A stretch of 64,000 bases of DNA from Rhytidiadelphus loreus (Eukaryota; Streptophyta; Bryopsida; Hypnales; Hylocomiaceae), in assembly GCA_947034895.1 (NCBI GenBank), contig OX344762.1:51625087-51689086 (forward strand). The letters run 5' to 3'. Positions 60,735 through 64,000 of the stretch are shown here, in pieces. The position numbers and the translations under genes were made by a program. Positions within the stretch are counted from its first letter, which is position 1, and the number at the start of each line of letters is the position of its first letter. The notes under the pieces were generated by a model. That model saw only the letters and a program-made list of their open reading frames with translations. It was not told the origin of the DNA and made no database searches.

Positions 60735-61090
60735 CGCTTAAGTACCCGCGGTCGCCATAGGGGCGCGTGCGGGTGACAGGGCGCGTGCGGGTAAGGGCGA
60801 CCGCGAGTACCAAAGCGGTCCTGAAACCTGAACCCGAGGTCGCCCCCTACACCCGAGGTCGCCCTGGAACTTGGGACTTCCAGCTTTTTTGGTGCTGGGG
60901 CGACCTCGACTGGGGCGACTTCGGGTGGGCGACTTCGGGTGGGGCGACTGCGGGTCCAGAAGTCGTGGAAAATTCACGCATTTGTAATCCTCTTTGGGGG
61001 ATTGGGCGACTTCGGGTGGGGCGACTTCGGGTGGGGCTATGGAGCCGTGGGGCGACTGGGAGACTATTTTGTGTTGGGCGACTTCGGGTA
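60735..61090 (+). repeat. GCGAC-NN-CGGGT minisatellite, array in M4
   Basis: Degenerate units in both orientations up to ~60870 and then plus-orientation units (GGGGCGACTTCGGGTGGG) to 61090. Orientation switches inside the array, unlike in M1-M3. Confidence 0.9.
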
Positions 61091-61186
61091 TTTTGAAGCC
61101 AATAGAATCAAAGAAAAAAAGGAATAAAAATGGGATGGACAAGGAGTGGTGCATCAAAGGTGATTCCCGATGTGACCAACAGGAAG

Positions 61187-61443
61187 GTGAAATAGTGGAA
61201 GGGATTCTCACACAAGGGTCAACTTCTTCGAATTCAAGTGGAGTCTGGGAGGTCTGCGGTTCGATTCCCAACTCTGTGTGCATGATGTAGGAGGTTATAG
61301 TTGGGTCTTACGGGTTCGGTCAAGGGGCACTTTGAATTGCGCACTGAGATGAAAAACATTTCGGTGCGGAATTCAAAGTGGTCCTTGGCCCAATCCTCGA
61401 AGCACATCGCGTGGCCTATACCGAGGTCTTCACGGGATTTTTT
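61187..61443 (+). ncRNA. putative Pol III hairpin RNA unit, copy H4
   Basis: A-box-like TGAAATAGTGG (61188-61198), B box GGTTCGATTCC (61258-61268), long hairpin 61313-61396 and T6 run 61438-61443. The inner stem (ACTTTGAATTCCGCACCGAA on one arm) is different again. Confidence 0.6.
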
Positions 61444-61683
61444 GAAACTTTAAAGTATCTAATTCGTAATGATATAGAGTATTTTAGAATTCAATTGTGC
61501 TAAATCTTTATTTAATTAGAATTGTTCGTCATTAGGGACAATGACGAATAAATACTTGTGAATGAAATTTGATTTTACAATACGGGGTGTTTGCTTAATC
61601 TATGTAGGGTCAAAAGATAAGTTTAACTTAACAATTAGAGTGCATTACTAATGAACCCCTAAGAGCCTATGCCTTTCCAAGTG

Positions 61684-62097
61684 TAAGGTAGGAGGCTCAG
61701 AAATGGTGCACCTAAGGGCTGGTCTGCCTTTTTCGTGTATTTCTTTGGACGGGAATATTTTTAGCTCATTTTTCAGACAAAGAGAAATTGATGAGGAATC
61801 TAACCCAAGTGGTTTCATATTTTTCCAAAGATTTTTGAATTACTTATGAATTTTCAAACGAGTTGGGTCATAGGTCCCTATTTGTGACCCTAGATCTTTC
61901 ATGAATGGTTCACTTGCAATTCTAAATAAAAATGGAGAAAACACAGAGAATGATTGGCTCTTCCAATTAATAATGTTTTCTTCCTTGGTTCATTCAATGA
62001 ATGTATTGGTCAATTTCAGAACTTTAGATGCACCATTCCACAACCATTTATAGGAGCCATTCTTAATGCCCGCACTCTTTCACAGCCTCCTACCTTA
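61684..62097 (+). mobile_element. TAAGGTAGGAGGCT-ended MITE, copy X4
   Basis: 414 bp with short terminal inverted repeats (TAAGGTAGGAGGCT at left, AGCCTCCTACCTTA at right). It splits module M4, whose sequence resumes after it (CATGGACTTGTAGTTATTCC), and is absent at that point from M2 and M3. A related copy is at 53147-53552. Confidence 0.75.
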
Positions 62098-62405
62098 GTT
62101 TTTCTGTTATGAAAAGAGCATGGACTTGTAGTTATTCCCATTGAAGCAAGTTTCCTATTTATTTTTGAATCTAACCGTATGAATGTATAAAGAACTTGCT
62201 TGTTAGTATGCACATTAATTTTGAGTGCAACATTGCGTAACTGTTGTAAGATTATAACAAGAGAAATGTACATTCTTCACTTCGAGTGTATTACCCCTCT
62301 CCACAACAATTTTAAAGTTTGCAGAAAAAAAGTTTCTTGGGATTGGAGGAAAAATGAAGAAGTATACAGAAATTGATTCTATAATTCAAGATGTTGGCTT
62401 CTTGT

Positions 62406-63059
62406 TCAAGTTAACCCCTAAGTGACCCCGAGGACAGGATGGGTCCTCAACCAGTTTCCTAAGTTAAACAAAACCTTACCAAATTACTATATGTAGTAAT
62501 TCATATTTTTGGAAAATTCTTTTTGAAGTTTAGATTTAGCTTCAAAAATCTGATTTTGAAAATGATTGATTATGATTTTTCTATTTAAGATTTTGTGCAT
62601 GGGTGTACACTTGCAATCTTGACTTTTTGTAGTGTTGAGGGCTCTTAGGAATGAGCCTCAAACACACTAAATCTTTGAGAAAATATCACATTACAAATGA
62701 AATTTAAAAAAATGATAAAGTAGATTTTGAGAAGTTATAAATTGATTGGGTTTATGCACCTTAGGCCCTTTAAGCTCATATTTTTTAGGTGACGAACTTT
62801 TTAGATTTCACATTTGAAAAGAGGATTGAAATACTTCAAATCACTTTCACAGATTTAACACCCTCATGATAAAACATTATAATCTTTCAATAAATTAGAG
62901 GTATTGTTGTGTTTTCTTTTCTAATGTGATCTCTAATACGTCTAGTTTGAATTTACACGGTTACAATTCAAAAAGAATGGATAGAACGTATCAAAATGTT
63001 GGATTTTTGTTCAATTTAGAGCAAATTCTAGAAGCTTAGCAAATTCCAGGGTCATTTTG
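62406..63059. other. AT-rich DNA starting with a TTAACCCC-type end
   Basis: TTAACCCCTAAGTGACCCCG at 62411 resembles the left end of the TTAACCCC elements, but the following sequence does not match E1-E3. No gene is supported. Confidence 0.45.
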
Positions 63060-63318
63060 GGGTTCAAGCAAATTCATAAACCATCCTAAAATGCGTTGGG
63101 CATTTGAGGGTTTAGGTTTGCGTTTATGGTTCTAGTTTGCGAGGGCTTTGTAGGGTTTTTGGTTCATCATTGTAGGGCTTGAGGATATTGAAGCCTTGTT
63201 AGGGACCATTTAATAAAATGATCATGTGATATAATTGTAAGCTATCTAGAGATTATTCTATGATCTCACCTACCATGACTGCAGTCTTCTGTAAGTCACT
63301 CTTTCAAATACCAATGTA

Positions 63319-63480
63319 GGGGCGACCTCGGGTGGGGCGACTGCGGGTAGGGCGACTTCGGGTAGGGCGACTGCGGGTCCAGAGAGGAGGGAAGAACTCA
63401 CACATTTTTGCTTCCCTCTTTTCTGGGACTTGGGCGACCGTGGGTAGGGCGACTTCGGGTGGGGCAACTTCGGGTCCAAA
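63319..63480 (+). repeat. GCGAC-NN-CGGGT minisatellite, array in M5
   Basis: Seven units, including GGGGCGACCTCGGGT and GGGCGACTGCGGGT. Confidence 0.92.
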
Positions 63481-63612
63481 CGGGGAGACTATTTCGCGTT
63501 GGGCAGCTGATGGTATTTTGAAGCCCAATAGAATCAAAGAATAAAAAGAATAAAGATGGGATGGACAAGGAGTGGTGCATCAAAGGTGATTCCCGATGTG
63601 ACCAACGGGAAG

Positions 63613-63884
63613 GTGAAGTACTGGAAGGGATTCTCACACAAGGGTCAACTTCTTCGAACTCAAGTGGAGTCTGGGAGGTCTACGGTTCGATTCCCAACTC
63701 CGTGTGCATGATGTAGGAGGTTATGGTTTGGTCTTACGGGTTTGGTCAAGGACCACTTTGAGTTCAGAATGGAAATGAGTCAAATGACAAACATTGTCAT
63801 TTCCGTCCTAAACTCAAAGTGGACCTTGGCCCAATCCTCGAAGCACGTCACGTGGCCTAGACCGAGGTCTTCACGGGATTTTTT
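63613..63884 (+). ncRNA. putative Pol III hairpin RNA unit, copy H5
   Basis: A-box-like TGAAGTACTGG (63614-63624), B box GGTTCGATTCC (63684-63694), long hairpin 63739-63837 and T6 run 63879-63884. The stem is the longest of the five (arms ~42-45 bp), with an inner CTTTGAGTTTAGGACGGAAA on one arm. Confidence 0.6.
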
Positions 63885-64000
63885 GAAACTTTAAAGTAAC
63901 TAATTTGTAATGATATAGAGTATTTTAGAATTCAATTGTGGTAAATCATTATTTAATTAGATTGGTTCGTCATTATGGAGAATGACGAATAAATACTTGT

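Larger units (their letters stand above)
60720..62405 (+). repeat. late-window repeat module M4
   Basis: Plus-strand copy of the module: minisatellite, polymerase III-like unit, short conserved hairpin (61525-61548) and AT-rich tail, interrupted by MITE X4. It has the reverse orientation of M1-M3 across the kinase gene. Confidence 0.85.
63060..64000 (+). repeat. late-window repeat module M5, cut by window end
   Basis: Plus-strand copy with distal flank (63060-63318), minisatellite (63319-63480), polymerase III-like unit and short conserved hairpin (63966-63989). The tail continues beyond the window. Confidence 0.85.

Noticed and set aside
1..64000. CRISPR arrays, rRNA genes, bona fide tRNA genes, telomere arrays
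   Set aside because: None was seen. tRNA-like sequences lack acceptor stems and fit SINEs or the hairpin units. Repeats have no CRISPR-like spacer pattern.

Overview
This window looks like nuclear DNA of a green-lineage (streptophyte) eukaryote. It carries three intact, single-intron genes for light-harvesting chlorophyll a/b proteins of photosystem II (Lhcb, LHCII type). It also holds a CYP97B-like carotenoid-hydroxylase pseudogene, plant-type hAT (BED/DUF659) transposase sequence and a decayed Ty1/copia gag. The rest is long AT-rich, repeat-dominated DNA with canonical GT-AG introns. The Lhcb proteins end in ATNFTPGS rather than the FVPGK I associate with land plants. This hints at a charophyte alga or another early-diverging streptophyte, but the species cannot be fixed from sequence alone.

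Layout. 0-1 kb: copia gag remnant on the minus strand. 1.6-8.6 kb: an array of five strongly diverged repeat units with no convincing gene. 9.3-10.1 kb: a 22-bp minisatellite followed by a ~185-bp tandem repeat. 11.6-12.7 kb: Lhcb copy 1 (minus). 13.5-14.1 kb: a ~210-bp tandem repeat. 14.5-16.0 kb: CYP97B-like pseudogene. 16.7-18.2 kb: MITE and SINE insertions, partly nested. 18.3-21.1 kb: Lhcb copy 2 (minus) inside a segment that recurs inverted at 37.5-40.9 kb around Lhcb copy 3 (plus). The ~16 kb between these inverted arms is AT-rich and holds three copies of a ~0.9-kb TTAACCCC-ended element, a tRNA-derived SINE, two foldback elements, an 11-bp minisatellite and a motif-dense stretch.

From 43 kb to the end the window is a transposon landscape. 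It contains an unknown 283-aa ORF, a nearly intact hAT transposase gene broken by one in-frame stop, a 525-aa acidic/coiled-coil protein of unknown function, and a 546-aa protein kinase with every catalytic residue in place. All four lie near arrays of one GC-rich minisatellite, GCGAC-NN-CGGGT. In the last 11 kb the arrays belong to a module seen five times, three copies on the minus strand and two on the plus strand. The kinase gene sits between the oppositely oriented groups.

The most interesting signal is inside that module. Each copy has a tRNA-like A box, a perfect B box, then a long hairpin, then a T5-T6 run, which is the layout of an RNA polymerase III transcription unit of ~256-272 nt. 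The outer hairpin stem is conserved, but the inner 20-25 bp differ among copies while remaining self-complementary. This looks like covariation, or like arm-to-arm copying, in a family of hairpin RNAs.

The three Lhcb genes are the only clearly functional host genes. All feed the same light-harvesting antenna and share a promoter block. Everything else is mobile, decayed or of unknown function.
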